Shown here one piece after another: positions 33,410 to 42,292 of a stretch of DNA of 64,000 nucleotides. Made by a program: the position numbers and the translations under genes. Every line of letters starts with the position of its first letter. Within the stretch, counting starts at the first letter, position 1. Source of the stretch: Pirellulimonas nuda (GTDB lineage Bacteria; Planctomycetota; Planctomycetia; Pirellulales; Lacipirellulaceae); contig NZ_CP036291.1 in assembly GCF_007750855.1 (NCBI RefSeq), forward strand, positions 620,001 through 684,000, in the 5' to 3' direction. The notes beneath the pieces were generated by a model. It saw only the letters and a list, made by a program, of their open reading frames with translations. It ran no database searches and was not told the DNA's origin.

Positions 33410-34204
33410 TCACACCGCCACCGGCGCCTTGATGTGCGGGTGCGGGTCGTAGTTCTCCAATGCAAAATGCTCGAAACGGAAGTCGTCGATCTGCTTCACA
33501 CTGGGGTCGATCCGCATCGTGGGGAGCGGTCGCGGATCGCGGGTGAGCTGCAGGCGGGCCTGCTCTAGGTGGTTGTCGTACAGGTGCGCGTCGCCCAGGG
33601 TGTGGATGAACTCGCCCGGCGCGAGGCCCGTCACTTGGGCGACCATCATCGTTAGCAGCGCGTAGCTGGCGATGTTGAACGGCACGCCGAGGAAGACGTC
33701 GGCCGAGCGCTGGTAGAGCTGGCAGCTCAAGCGCCCCTCCGCGACATAGAACTGGAACAGCAGGTGGCACGGCGGCAGCGCCATCTGGTCGATCTGGGCC
33801 ACGTTCCACGCGCTGACGATCAGGCGGCGCGAGTCGGGGTTGGACTCGATCTGCTCGATCACCCCGGCGAGCTGGTCCACCGCTCGGCCGTCGGCGCCTT
33901 CCCACGCGCGCCACTGCTTGCCGTACACGGGGCCCAGCTCGCCGTCGTCCGCGGCCCACTCGTCCCAGATGGAGACGCCGTTCTCATTCAGGTAGCCGGT
34001 GCTGGTCTCGCCGCGGATAAACCACAGCAGCTCGTGCAAGATCGACCGCAGGTGCAGCTTCTTGGTGGTGACCAGCGGAAACCCGTCGACTAGGTCGAAC
34101 CGCATCTGGTAGCCGAACAGGCTGCGGGTGCCGGTTCCGGTGCGGTCGCTCTTGGGGACGCCGGTTTCCAGCACGCAGCGTAGCAGGTCGAGGTAGGGCT
34201 TCAC
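33410..34204 (-). CDS. thyA: Thymidylate synthase
   Basis: A 264-residue enzyme, the same length as E. coli ThyA, making dTMP from dUMP and methylenetetrahydrofolate. The catalytic cysteine lies in [32 protein letters not shown] and the C-terminal IKAPVAV are typical. The start is GTG at 34204 ([15 protein letters not shown]), overlapping the stop of the upstream small gene by four bases. Together with folA and glyA it covers the dTMP synthesis cycle. Confidence 0.97.
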   Translation of the reverse strand: MKPYLDLLRCVLETGVPKSDRTGTGTRSLFGYQMRFDLVDGFPLVTTKKLHLRSILHELLWFIRGETSTGYLNENGVSIWDEWAADDGELGPVYGKQWRAWEGADGRAVDQLAGVIEQIESNPDSRRLIVSAWNVAQIDQMALPPCHLLFQFYVAEGRLSCQLYQRSADVFLGVPFNIASYALLTMMVAQVTGLAPGEFIHTLGDAHLYDNHLEQARLQLTRDPRPLPTMRIDPSVKQIDDFRFEHFALENYDPHPHIKAPVAV

Positions 34205-34458
34205 GCACTCAGCTCCTGCACCACCTTGGCCAGCAGGGCGGGGTCGTCCTGCTTGCGGAGGTGGCTGATCCGATCGGGCTTCATGCCGGTGTTCTTCAGG
34301 GCGCTCTCGACCTGCTCCCAGGTCTTTTCGCGCTTCTTCCCCTCGGCCAGGTAGAGGTCGGTGACCAGCTCGCCCAGCCGCTGGATGCCCAGCGTCTCGC
34401 GGTTGTCGTAGAAGTTCTTGATCGCCTTTTGCTGGAACTTCGAATACTGACGGTCCAT
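34201..34458 (-). CDS. Small conserved basic protein of unknown function
   Basis: An 85-residue soluble protein starting [20 protein letters not shown], rich in lysine and helical. It precedes thyA with a four-base overlap (GTGA), so the two are co-translated. I do not recognise a characterised family. The ATG at 34458 is preferred over an extension to 34530, which has intergenic character. A nucleic-acid-binding role is possible from its charge but not shown. Confidence 0.7.
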   Translation of the reverse strand: MDRQYSKFQQKAIKNFYDNRETLGIQRLGELVTDLYLAEGKKREKTWEQVESALKNTGMKPDRISHLRKQDDPALLAKVVQELSA

Positions 34459-34545
34459 GGCGGCAGCTCTGCGGGGGGAAGAATTGGGGGGATAGCGGAA
34501 TTGTAACGCTACCGGGGGGCCGTGTGGCAAGGTAGGCTAAAAAAG

Positions 34546-34620
34546 GCTGTCAGCGATCAGCGGTCAGCCGTCAGCTAGGGCGGCGAGAGCTGACCGCTGA
34601 AAGCTGATCGCTGACAGCTT
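34546..34620. repeat. Palindrome of CAGCGATCAGCGGTCAGC type
   Basis: CTGTCAGCGATCAGCGGTCAGC (in part) pairs with GCTGACCGCTGAAAGCTGATCGCTGACAG (in part) across a loop of about 20 bases. A half copy of the same text (GCTGATTGCTGAAAGCTGACCGCT) is at about 4180-4204. It lies between two divergent genes, so it would be in the promoter region of the PII gene. Confidence 0.65.
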
Positions 34621-34671
34621 CTCACGTTCCATCGTCGCTTTTGTTCCTATCCTGAACCCGCCGTCGGTGCC

Positions 34672-34989
34672 GTGAAACAGGTCGTCGCAGTCGTCAAACC
34701 CTTCCTGGTAGAAAAAATACTGGAGGGGCTCCGCCTGGCCCCGCTCGAGGCGGTGGTGGTCCGCGAGGTCAAAGGGGTCGGCAAGCAGAAGAGCTACCTC
34801 GACCAGTACGCCGACACCGACTACGCCCGGGCGTTCCTGCCCAAGGTCGAGGTGGCCATGTGGGTAGACGACACGCGCGTCGAGGAGGTGGTCCGCAAGC
34901 TGGTTGAGGTCGCCCGCACCGGGCGGATGGGGGACGGCAAGATCTGGATCCTGCCGGCGGACAACGCCGAACGCGTGGTGTCGTTCTGA
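34672..34989 (+). CDS. PII-family nitrogen regulator, C-terminally short
   Basis: A 105-residue PII protein. The start MKQVVAVVKPFLVEKILEGL, the T-loop with Tyr exactly at position 51 (DTDYARAFLP), and the B-loop TGRMGDGKIWILP are family signatures. Canonical GlnB has 112 residues and ends with an arginine-containing (RIRTGE-like) segment that contacts ATP phosphates; here the protein ends VVSF. It may therefore bind nucleotides differently. It is convergent with glnE, a target of PII control in enterobacteria. No amtB or glnA is nearby. Confidence 0.9.
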   Translation: MKQVVAVVKPFLVEKILEGLRLAPLEAVVVREVKGVGKQKSYLDQYADTDYARAFLPKVEVAMWVDDTRVEEVVRKLVEVARTGRMGDGKIWILPADNAERVVSF

Positions 34990-34992
34990 GGG

Positions 34993-35166
34993 GGAGTTAC
35001 GGAAGGGGGAGGTGGAGATGACGGGAGAGGTGGGGAAGGTCTTGAGTAGGTTCACCCCCATCTCGATTGTCGTCGCAAGTCTGGTCGAGACTTGCGCAGA
35101 GCTGCAATGGCTCGTAACGTCATCCCCGTATCTCCCGCCATCTCCACCTCTCCCTTCCGGAACTCC
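34993..35166. repeat. 174-bp palindrome between the PII gene and glnE
   Basis: The arms at 34993-35028 and 35131-35166 are inverted copies with a few mismatches (GGAGTTACGGAAGGGGGAGG and its near complement). The 100-base loop carries AAGTCTGGTCGAGACTT, an inner palindrome. It fills the gap between two convergent genes and may end transcription from both. Confidence 0.75.
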
Positions 35167-35172
35167 GGCGCC

Positions 35173-38100
35173 TTACCGCGCCGCTTCCCCGACGAGTTTC
35201 TCAAACCGCGCCCGCGTCTCTTCGAACCACCGCAGCGCCTCGCGCTCCAGCGCGTCCGGGTCGTCGTAGCCCAGCAGGAACGCCAGCTTCTTGAGCTCCC
35301 GCGGGTCGGTCGGCAGCTCGTGGCGGCCGATGCTGTTCATCAGGCGGATGCGGGCCTCGATGTTGCGTTGGAAGCGGTAGCCGTCTCGGAAGAACGCGGC
35401 GTCGTCCGCGGCCAGGTAGCCGGCGGCCTCGAGCGCGTCGAGCGCTTCGAGCGTGCCGGGCACACGCACCGAGGCGTCGAGGCCGCCGTGCTTGAGCTGC
35501 AGCATCTGCACCACGAACTCGGTGTCGACGGTGCCGCCACGGCCGCGCTTGAGGTTGCGGGGGGTAGCGGTCTCTTCCAGACGCAGACGCATCTCGCGCA
35601 CCTCGTGGGCAGACTCCGGCGTCCAGGGGGCGCCGTAGGCGGCCTCGGCCACGGCCTGCATCACGTCGCCCGCGGCGGCCGGGGGGCCGTACACCACGCG
35701 GGCCTTGCACAGCGCCTGGCGTTCCCACAGTTGGGCCTGCCCCCCCTGGTAGTAACGCAGGAACGCATCGATCGGCACCGCCAACGACCCGCTGCGGCCG
35801 GTGGGGCGGAGGCGGACGTCGATCTCGTACAGCTTCCCCTGCGGCCCCATCCGCGCCGCGGCGCGGATGATCCGCTGCCCCAGCTCGCCGAAGAAGTGCC
35901 CGTTGGTGGTCCCCTCGCCGGCGCCGCGGCGCCGCGGCACGGTGCGGCCCTCGGCCTCGTACAGGAACACCAGGTCGAGGTCGCTGTGGTAGTTGGGCTC
36001 GCGGCCCCCCAGCTTCCCCAACGCCAGGATCACCAGCCCGCACGTCTCGCCCGTGCGGGAATCCAGGTCGCGGCCCAGCGGGTCGAGGATGATCTCGCCG
36101 TCGGTGCTGGGGGGGGGCGACACGATGGTCGGCACGCCAAACTTTTCGACCTGGGCGCGGTACTCGCGGTCGACGATCTGCCGCAGGCACGCCTCGGCGA
36201 TGTCCGACAGCGAGGCGTTGGTGTCGCGGACGTCGTCCTTGCCCAGCAGGTCGCGGACGCCGACGCGCAGGTGGTACGCGTTCTTGAAGCTGTGCAGGAT
36301 GGGGTCGAGCTCTTCGGCGCCGCGCGTCAGGTCTGCCAGCGCCGCGAAGATGGCGTCCTGGCTCGGCAGCCGGTCGACGATCAGGCTGTCCAGCAGCTCG
36401 TCGATCATGCCGGGGCTGCTGGTGATGGTCTCCGCCAGGTAGGGGCAGGCCGCGCAGAGCATCACGTACAGCTTCAGCGACGGCGGGTGGGCGCTAAACA
36501 GCTCCCACAACGCCGCCTTGCCCCCCAGCGAGTCGCTGACGCGGGCCAGGTTCACCAGCGTGGCGTCCGGCTCCGGCGTGCGGGCGATCGCCTGTAGCAG
36601 CCTGGGGGCGATGGACGCCAGGAAGTGCCGGCACCGCCGGGTCGAAAGGAAGCGGATCCGCTCGGTGGCCAACGCCATCAGGTTCACGTACGCGGTCTCC
36701 ACGTCCTCAAACGGGTACCGACCCAGCACGCGGACGATCTGCTGCTCGCTGGGGTCGGGGTCGTTCACCAGGTCGACCTCCGGCTCGATCTCGGCGTCGT
36801 CGCCGAAGGCGTCGTGCAGCAGGTGGTCGAGGATCCGCCGGTTCACGGTGGTCCGCTCGGCGAAGTCGGCCCGGAACGCGTCGAGCGGCGCCCCGCCGTT
36901 GGCCGAAGCGTACCCCATCCGTACCGCCACCTTGGCCAGGTCTTCGTCGTCGGCCGGCAGCGTGTGGGTCTGCAGGTCGTGCATCATCTGCAGGCGGTGC
37001 TCGAGCTTGCGGAGCATCGCGTAGTTCTCTTCCAGCAGCAGCCGCTCCTGCGGCGTCAGGCAGCCTACCTCCGCCAGCTTGCGGATGGCTTCGAGCGTGT
37101 TGCCGGTGCGGACATCGGGCAGGGCGCCGCCGTTGAGCAGCTGCAAGAACTGGATCACGAACTCGATGTCGCGGATCCCTCCCTGGCCCGTCTTCACGTT
37201 CACCGGAGACCGGCCGTCCCCCTCGGCGCGGTTCTCGATCCGCCGCTTGAGGGCCTTGATGCCGGTGATGTCCGCCAGGCTTAGGTACCGGCGGTAGACC
37301 CAGCGGTCGAGACGGGCCAGCAGCTCGTCTCCCAGGGCGATGTCGCCGGCGATGGGCCGCGCCTTGATCATCGCCTGCCGCTCCCAGGTGCGGCCCTTGG
37401 AGTCGTAGTAAGCGGCCATCTGCTCGAAGCTGTGGCACAGCGGCGCGCTGGCGCCCTCGGGGCGCAGCCGCAGGTCGACCCGATACGCGACCCCCAGCTC
37501 GGTGGGCTCGGTGAGCAGGCGGATCAGCTCGCGCGTCAGTCGCTCGAAGAACTCTCGGTTCGTGACGCCGCGGCCGCTGTCGGTCTGGCCCTCGAGCCCG
37601 TAGAAGGGGATCAGGTCGATGTCGCTGGAGTAGTTCAGCTCGATCCCCCCCAGCTTGCCGAGCGCCAGCACACAGTAGCGCGCCGGTTGGCCGTCGTCGG
37701 GGCCGCCGGCGCGGCGCGGGACGCCGTGCTTCTGCTCCAGCGCCCGGCGGGCGAACGCCAGGGCCGCCTCGACGATGGCGTCTGCCAGGAACGAGATCTG
37801 CCGGGCGACCACCTCGATCGACTGGTTGCGGACGATGTCGCCGTAGGCGATGCGGATGGTCTCGCGGCGTTTGGCCTGCCGGAGGGCGGCCATGGCGTCG
37901 CGCGGGTCGTCGATCGCCAGCAGGTCGCCCCGCAGCTCCTCGACCAGCAGCTCGCGCGAGACGGGACGGCCCTCGGTCATCCGCAGCAGGTCGAAGCACT
38001 CCTGGTCGATCACCAGCAGGTCGCTCACGTACTGGCTCGCCGCGAACAGTTGCAGCAGGCTGGCCAGCGATTCGGGCTCGCGCTCAAAGAGCGCCGCGGT

Positions 38101-38355
38101 GGAGACGGGGCTGCGCGCCGCGCTGAGGAACCGCTCGAAGTTGTTCCACGCCATGTCCGGGTCGGCCAGCGTGGGCGCGGCCCGCGAAAACTGCCCGATG
38201 AGCGTGCCGATCAGGTCCAACGGCACGCGGGCGTCCGCCATCCGCACCAGGCAGGCGTGCCCCGCCTTGGGCCGCCGCAGCCCCATCGACGCCAGCAATG
38301 GGCGCGCGGCGTCGCGGTCGTCGAGCAATCGGCGGAGTTCGGCCACATCCATCAC
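35173..38355 (-). CDS. glnE: Bifunctional glutamine synthetase adenylyltransferase/deadenylase
   Basis: A 1060-residue protein with two nucleotidyltransferase domains: N-terminal GKLGGIELNYSSDIDLIPFY and C-terminal GKLGGREPNYHSDLDLVFLY. Each has the D-x-D catalytic pair. In E. coli the N-terminal domain removes AMP from glutamine synthetase and the C-terminal domain adds it, controlled by PII and glutamine. It is slightly longer than the E. coli protein (946). The start at 38355 (MMDVAELRRLLDDRD) is plausible. The convergent PII-like gene supports a joint nitrogen-control role. Confidence 0.95.
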   Translation of the reverse strand: MMDVAELRRLLDDRDAARPLLASMGLRRPKAGHACLVRMADARVPLDLIGTLIGQFSRAAPTLADPDMAWNNFERFLSAARSPVSTAALFEREPESLASLLQLFAASQYVSDLLVIDQECFDLLRMTEGRPVSRELLVEELRGDLLAIDDPRDAMAALRQAKRRETIRIAYGDIVRNQSIEVVARQISFLADAIVEAALAFARRALEQKHGVPRRAGGPDDGQPARYCVLALGKLGGIELNYSSDIDLIPFYGLEGQTDSGRGVTNREFFERLTRELIRLLTEPTELGVAYRVDLRLRPEGASAPLCHSFEQMAAYYDSKGRTWERQAMIKARPIAGDIALGDELLARLDRWVYRRYLSLADITGIKALKRRIENRAEGDGRSPVNVKTGQGGIRDIEFVIQFLQLLNGGALPDVRTGNTLEAIRKLAEVGCLTPQERLLLEENYAMLRKLEHRLQMMHDLQTHTLPADDEDLAKVAVRMGYASANGGAPLDAFRADFAERTTVNRRILDHLLHDAFGDDAEIEPEVDLVNDPDPSEQQIVRVLGRYPFEDVETAYVNLMALATERIRFLSTRRCRHFLASIAPRLLQAIARTPEPDATLVNLARVSDSLGGKAALWELFSAHPPSLKLYVMLCAACPYLAETITSSPGMIDELLDSLIVDRLPSQDAIFAALADLTRGAEELDPILHSFKNAYHLRVGVRDLLGKDDVRDTNASLSDIAEACLRQIVDREYRAQVEKFGVPTIVSPPPSTDGEIILDPLGRDLDSRTGETCGLVILALGKLGGREPNYHSDLDLVFLYEAEGRTVPRRRGAGEGTTNGHFFGELGQRIIRAAARMGPQGKLYEIDVRLRPTGRSGSLAVPIDAFLRYYQGGQAQLWERQALCKARVVYGPPAAAGDVMQAVAEAAYGAPWTPESAHEVREMRLRLEETATPRNLKRGRGGTVDTEFVVQMLQLKHGGLDASVRVPGTLEALDALEAAGYLAADDAAFFRDGYRFQRNIEARIRLMNSIGRHELPTDPRELKKLAFLLGYDDPDALEREALRWFEETRARFEKLVGEAAR

Positions 38356-38413
38356 GAGGCCAATTGTACCCCGGCGGGGGGGCCTGTGGCAGCGGAGAAC
38401 CTAACTGAGGTCC

Positions 38414-38490
38414 CCAATAGCTGCCGACCTACGGTAGGCGCGGTTGAAGTATCGACCCAAACGCGCCGACCGTAGGTCGGCAGCTATTGG
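38414..38490. repeat. Palindrome (CCAATAGCTGCCGACCTACG arms)
   Basis: The 29-base arms at 38414-38442 and 38462-38490 match at 28 of 29 positions, with a 19-base loop. A related but diverged palindrome is at 40435-40507. It lies between glnE and miaB, both on the minus strand, and could end miaB transcription. Confidence 0.8.
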
Positions 38491-38510
38491 GCCTTGCGAT
38501 GGGGGCGTCG

Positions 38511-39938
38511 CTACACCCCGCTGCCGCTGAGCTGCACCAGCTCGCCCACCACGTGGTCTGTCTCGACCGTGCCGAACAAGGTGTGGCTGTTGGCGTCGTA
38601 GATGGCTACGTCGAGCAGTTGCCCTGTTTGACGCGGGTTGCCCTCGAAAACCACGATCCGGTCGCACAGCGTGCGGCCGGTGAGTTGGAGCGATGGCCCA
38701 GCGGCCTCGTGCTTGACGCTCGCGCGGCTGGGGCCCTCGACCAGCACCTGCACGCTTTGGCCCAGCATGCGGTGGTTGTCCTCTTCGCTGATCTGGTTCT
38801 GCAGGGCCAGCAGCTCGTTGTTCCGCCGACGCTTGACCTCGTCCGGCACGTCGTCCGCATACAACGAAGCCCCGCGGGTGCCGGGCCGCTCGCTGTACTT
38901 GAAGATGAAGCTGTTCTTGAAGCGGGACTCGCGCACCAGCTCGTAGGTGAGCTGGAAGTCCTCGTCCGTCTCGCCGCAGAAGCCCACGATAAAATCGCTG
39001 GTGACCGCGACGCCCGGCACCCACTCGTAGGCGCGCTGCAGCATCTCGCGGTACTCGGCCACGGTGTAGCCGCGCTTCATCCGCTTGAGCACCGCGTCGC
39101 TGCCGGACTGCACGGGGACGTGCAGGTACTTGGAGACCTTGGGCAGGTCGCGCACGGCGGCCAGCACGTCGTCCGTCATGTCCTTGGGGTAGTTGGTGAC
39201 GAACTTGATGCGGTCGAGCCCGTCGATGGCGTGCAGGTCGTGCAGCAGGTCGCTAAAGCGGTAGGTCGTTTCGCCCTGGCGGTAGCGGTAGCTGTTGACG
39301 GTCTGCCCCAGCAGCGTCACCTCGCGGCACCCCTCGCCGACAAGCTGCCGGGCCTCGGCCAGGATGTCTGCCGGCGGCCGGCTTTGCTCGGGGCCCCTGA
39401 CACTGGGGACGATGCAGTAGGTGCAGAACTTGTCGCAGCCGATCTGGATCCGCACAAACGCCTGGAACGGCGTCGGGCGCATCGTGGGGTCGCGCAGCGG
39501 GTCGAAGCTCTCGTGGCTGCGCTCGATGTCCTCGCGCGCGCCGTCCTTGCGGCCGAGGCTCACTTCGATTCTTTGCCCGCCGCTGGCCTCGATGTCGCGG
39601 ATCAGCGCAGGGATCTGGTGCAACTGCCCGGGGCCGACAACCAGGTCGACGTACGGCGCCCGCTTGAAGACGCTCCCCTGGTGGTTCTGCGCCATGCAGC
39701 CGATCACGCCGATCACCCGCTCGGGCTTGTCACGTTTGGCGTCTTTGAGTCGACCGAGCGCGCTGTAGATCTTCTCCTCGGCGTGCTCGCGGACGCTGCA
39801 CGTGTTGAACAGGATGGCGTCGGCGTCGGCGGTCTGGCTGGTCAGCTCGTAACCCTCCTTGCGGAGGCTGGCGACCACCAGCTCGCTGTCCAGCATGTTC
39901 ATCTGGCAGCCGACGGTTTCGATGTAGAGTTTCTTCAT
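38511..39938 (-). CDS. miaB: tRNA-2-methylthio-N6-dimethylallyladenosine synthase
   Basis: A 475-residue methylthiotransferase. The N-terminal UPF0004 domain starts MKKLYIETVGCQMNMLDSEL and carries three cysteines for one [4Fe-4S] cluster (VGCQMN, FNTCSV, IGCMAQ). The radical SAM motif is CDKFCTYC. A TRAM domain is at the C-terminus. It adds the 2-methylthio group at A37 of tRNAs reading UNN codons. The start at 39938 fits the family; an open extension to 40010 lies in a palindrome. Confidence 0.95.
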   Translation of the reverse strand: MKKLYIETVGCQMNMLDSELVVASLRKEGYELTSQTADADAILFNTCSVREHAEEKIYSALGRLKDAKRDKPERVIGVIGCMAQNHQGSVFKRAPYVDLVVGPGQLHQIPALIRDIEASGGQRIEVSLGRKDGAREDIERSHESFDPLRDPTMRPTPFQAFVRIQIGCDKFCTYCIVPSVRGPEQSRPPADILAEARQLVGEGCREVTLLGQTVNSYRYRQGETTYRFSDLLHDLHAIDGLDRIKFVTNYPKDMTDDVLAAVRDLPKVSKYLHVPVQSGSDAVLKRMKRGYTVAEYREMLQRAYEWVPGVAVTSDFIVGFCGETDEDFQLTYELVRESRFKNSFIFKYSERPGTRGASLYADDVPDEVKRRRNNELLALQNQISEEDNHRMLGQSVQVLVEGPSRASVKHEAAGPSLQLTGRTLCDRIVVFEGNPRQTGQLLDVAIYDANSHTLFGTVETDHVVGELVQLSGSGV

Positions 39939-39974
39939 GGCGGTCGGCGGAGGACTCAGTGGCAGACGGAGGGA

Positions 39975-40155
39975 ACCACGGAAGTTACGAGCTACGAAGG
40001 ATAGCCACAAAAAGGCACAAAAGGCACAAAGACATGAACAACCAATGATACAGCCGCAATAACCAACTGGTTTCGCGCTCCCGCGACTCTCACTCCATTA
40101 AGAATTGGGTATTCCTTCTTTGTGCTTTTTGTGCCTTTTTGTGGCAATCGCTTCC
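39975..40155. repeat. Palindromic element (CCACAAAAAGGCACAAAAGG arms)
   Basis: The inner 28-base arms at 40004-40031 and 40118-40145 match at 27 of 28 positions; CACGGAAG and CTTCCGTG further out extend the symmetry. The arms resemble those at about 15360 and 15490. The loop of 86 bases has no gene. It separates miaB from the small gene at 40177. Confidence 0.8.
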
Positions 40156-40176
40156 GTGTCATCCGTAGTTGAATTC

Positions 40177-40353
40177 TTACGCAGCGTCATTCTTCTTCTG
40201 CCGTCGCACGCGGGCTTGTTCGTCCGCTAGCTGCTGGCGGACGTCGGCGATCAGGTGGTCGCGACGGGCCCGCATCAGCCGCACGAGCGAGGTGATCGCC
40301 ACCAGCGCCGCGATTGCTAGCAGCACCCAGTCGAGGCGGGAGAGTCCATTCAT
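40177..40353 (-). CDS. Small single-span membrane protein
   Basis: A 58-residue protein starting MNGLSRLDWVLLAIAALVAI, with one transmembrane helix (about residues 9-25), then a basic, helical cytoplasmic tail rich in Arg, Gln and Lys that ends RRQKKNDAA. Codon use is typical of the genome and the open frame fits between two repeats. I do not recognise the family. Function unknown. Confidence 0.6.
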   Translation of the reverse strand: MNGLSRLDWVLLAIAALVAITSLVRLMRARRDHLIADVRQQLADEQARVRRQKKNDAA

Positions 40354-40434
40354 GCGGTCGATGATACCAAGCGGCGCCCCTGAGGGGCGAGGGCGAAGTC
40401 GACGCGGAACCGACGCCGCAATCGCAAAAACAAG

Positions 40435-40507
40435 CGGCTACCGACCTACGGGCGGCGCGGGATGGGAATAAACGGGGAAGCGCCGACCCTACGTCGGCGG
40501 CTATTGG
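40435..40507. repeat. Palindrome related to 38414-38490
   Basis: CGGCTACCGACCTACGGGCG (from 40435) pairs with GCGCCGACCCTACGTCGGCG (from 40480) and then GCTATTGG, with mismatches. The right arm includes the stop codon of fmt (40501-40503), so the repeat contributes the end of that gene. Confidence 0.6.
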
Positions 40508-41460
40508 CGGGTTTCGAGAGGGTCGCTGGGGACCTCGAATCGGTCGCCTGCCCGCAGCGACGCGCCCCGCAGGAACTCTGCCGCGGTGAGCCTCCGCTTG
40601 CCGGGCGCCTGCACCGATTCGAGGCTTACTCCTCCCTGGCCGCACGCCACCACCAGCCGATCGCCCGCCTCGAGCACCTCGCCCGGCGCCCCAGAGGCTT
40701 CTGCGACCAGGCTCACCCGGTCGATGTTCAGCCGCACCGGATCGCCGCCGGCCGCACGCCACGTCGCGTACGTCCGGGGCCAGGGCTGCATGGCGCGGAC
40801 CTGGTTCTTGACCCGCAGGGCCGTGCGGGACCAGTCGATCTGGCCGTCTTCTTTGCTCAGACGCGGCGCCTTGGTCGCCAGCGACTTGTCTTGGGCGACC
40901 GGCGTCGCCGTGCCGGCCTCCAGGCGGTCGACCATCTCAACCATCAGCGGGGCGCCTAGCTGCGCGATACGGGCCTCCAGCTCGCCGGCGGTTTCGTCCG
41001 GGTCGACCGCCAAACGCGCCACGCCGTGGATCGGCCCCGAGTCGAGCCCGCGCGTCATGGTGATCACCGCGACACCGGCCTCGGCGTCGCCGTTCCACAC
41101 GGCGTGCTGCACCGGCGCGGCGCCGCGGTAGCGGGGGAGCAACGACCCGTGCAGGTTCACCCCGCCGAGCCGGGCGGCTTCGAGCACGCCGGGCTTAAGG
41201 ATCTCGCCGTAGTCGCACACCACCAGCAGGTCGGCTCCGAGCCCCGCCAAACACTCCAAGGCGTCCGACGCGTTGATCGTCTCGGGCCGCCACAGCGGCA
41301 GACCCAGCTCCTCGGCGCACGCCGCCACCGGCAGCGGCGGGTCGCTCCGCCGACCACGGTGCGGGCGGCAAACAACATGCGCAATCTCGTGGCTGCTGGC
41401 GTGGAGAGCGCGCAGCATCGGCACAGCAAACGGCCCGGCGGCGATGACGACTAGTTTCAT
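40501..41460 (-). CDS. fmt: Methionyl-tRNA formyltransferase
   Basis: A 319-residue enzyme that formylates initiator Met-tRNA with 10-formyltetrahydrofolate. The formyltransferase motif HGSLLPRYRGAAPVQHAVWN is complete, and the C-terminal OB-like domain follows from about residue 210. The start is at 41460 (MKLVVIAAGPFAVPML). It is downstream of def on the same strand, the usual pair, but the two are separated by a 140-base palindrome. Confidence 0.96.
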   Translation of the reverse strand: MKLVVIAAGPFAVPMLRALHASSHEIAHVVCRPHRGRRSDPPLPVAACAEELGLPLWRPETINASDALECLAGLGADLLVVCDYGEILKPGVLEAARLGGVNLHGSLLPRYRGAAPVQHAVWNGDAEAGVAVITMTRGLDSGPIHGVARLAVDPDETAGELEARIAQLGAPLMVEMVDRLEAGTATPVAQDKSLATKAPRLSKEDGQIDWSRTALRVKNQVRAMQPWPRTYATWRAAGGDPVRLNIDRVSLVAEASGAPGEVLEAGDRLVVACGQGGVSLESVQAPGKRRLTAAEFLRGASLRAGDRFEVPSDPLETRQ

Positions 41461-41600
41461 AAGAATAGGACGCGGATCGACGCGGATAAATCGGATGAAC
41501 GCAGATACTCAAAGGTGACTTACCCTACTGCGCTGCAACAAACAACTGGCAGCCTCTTGTTCTTATCCGTCTTGATCCGCGTCATCCGCGTTCTATTCTT
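41461..41600. repeat. 140-bp palindrome filling the def-fmt gap
   Basis: AAGAATAGGACGCGGATCGA (from 41461) pairs with TCCGCGTCATCCGCGTTCTATTCTT-type sequence (to 41600), with some mismatches. The element begins on the base after the fmt start codon (minus strand) and ends at the first base of the def stop, so it occupies exactly the intergenic space. Confidence 0.7.
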
Positions 41601-42187
41601 CACGTCCGCAGCCGCTCGAGCTCGGCGATGCGATCGGCGATCGACTTGTCGCTCGGCACATCGCCGCTTTCTTGCTTGCTGGAGAAGTCGATCTCGAACT
41701 CCTCTAGCTCGTCGCGCAGCGACGCCTTGTGCGACGGGGGCACGCGGTCGATGAACAGCGTGCCGTCTAGGTGGTCCGTCTCGTGCTGGAACACGCGGGC
41801 CGCCAGGCCGGTGAGTTCTTCATCGATCTCGTTCCCCGCCAGGTCGTAGGCCTGCACGCGGATCGAGGTCTTGCGGACGACCGGTCCGTACAGCCCGGGC
41901 AGGCTGAGGCACCCCTCGCTCCCCTCGGCCGTGCCGGCGCCGCGGACGATCACCGGGTTCAGGAACACCCGCTCCGACTCCGGCGAATCCGGGTCGCCCG
42001 TCGGGTTGGTCACGAACAGCCGGTAGGGGAGGTCGACTTGGTTGGCCGCCAGCCCGATCCCCTCGTGCTCGTACATCAGCTCGAGCATCTCGTCGACCAT
42101 CGCCCTCAACTCTGCATCGACCCGCATCAGCGGCCGAGAGACGTGCCGGAGGGTAGGATGCGGGTAGTGGATTACCTTCAGCGCCAA
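41600..42187 (-). CDS. def: Peptide deformylase
   Basis: A 195-residue metalloenzyme that removes the formyl group from nascent proteins. All three motifs are present: GIGLAANQV, EGCLSLPG and QHETDHLDG, with Cys and two His binding the metal and Glu as catalyst. The start appears to be TTG at 42187 (MALKVIHYPHPTLRHVS). It is paired with fmt, whose action it reverses. The C-terminal tail (about 165-195) is a charged helix. Confidence 0.96.
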   Translation of the reverse strand: MALKVIHYPHPTLRHVSRPLMRVDAELRAMVDEMLELMYEHEGIGLAANQVDLPYRLFVTNPTGDPDSPESERVFLNPVIVRGAGTAEGSEGCLSLPGLYGPVVRKTSIRVQAYDLAGNEIDEELTGLAARVFQHETDHLDGTLFIDRVPPSHKASLRDELEEFEIDFSSKQESGDVPSDKSIADRIAELERLRT

Positions 42188-42247
42188 AACAACACCTCAA
42201 GAAATATCGGGAACGAACCCCCCCAAGTCTAACATTCCAACCCAGAA

Positions 42248-42271
42248 TAGCCGACGGGCTCCGCCCCGTCG
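42248..42271. repeat. Single copy of the GACGGGGCGGAGCCCGTCGG unit
   Basis: The unit lies in reverse orientation 22 bases upstream of the pxpBC start codon, between two divergent genes. It is identical in sequence to the arms at 6071-6094. Confidence 0.7.
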
Positions 42272-42292
42272 TCAAGCGTAAAAAGCCCCCCA

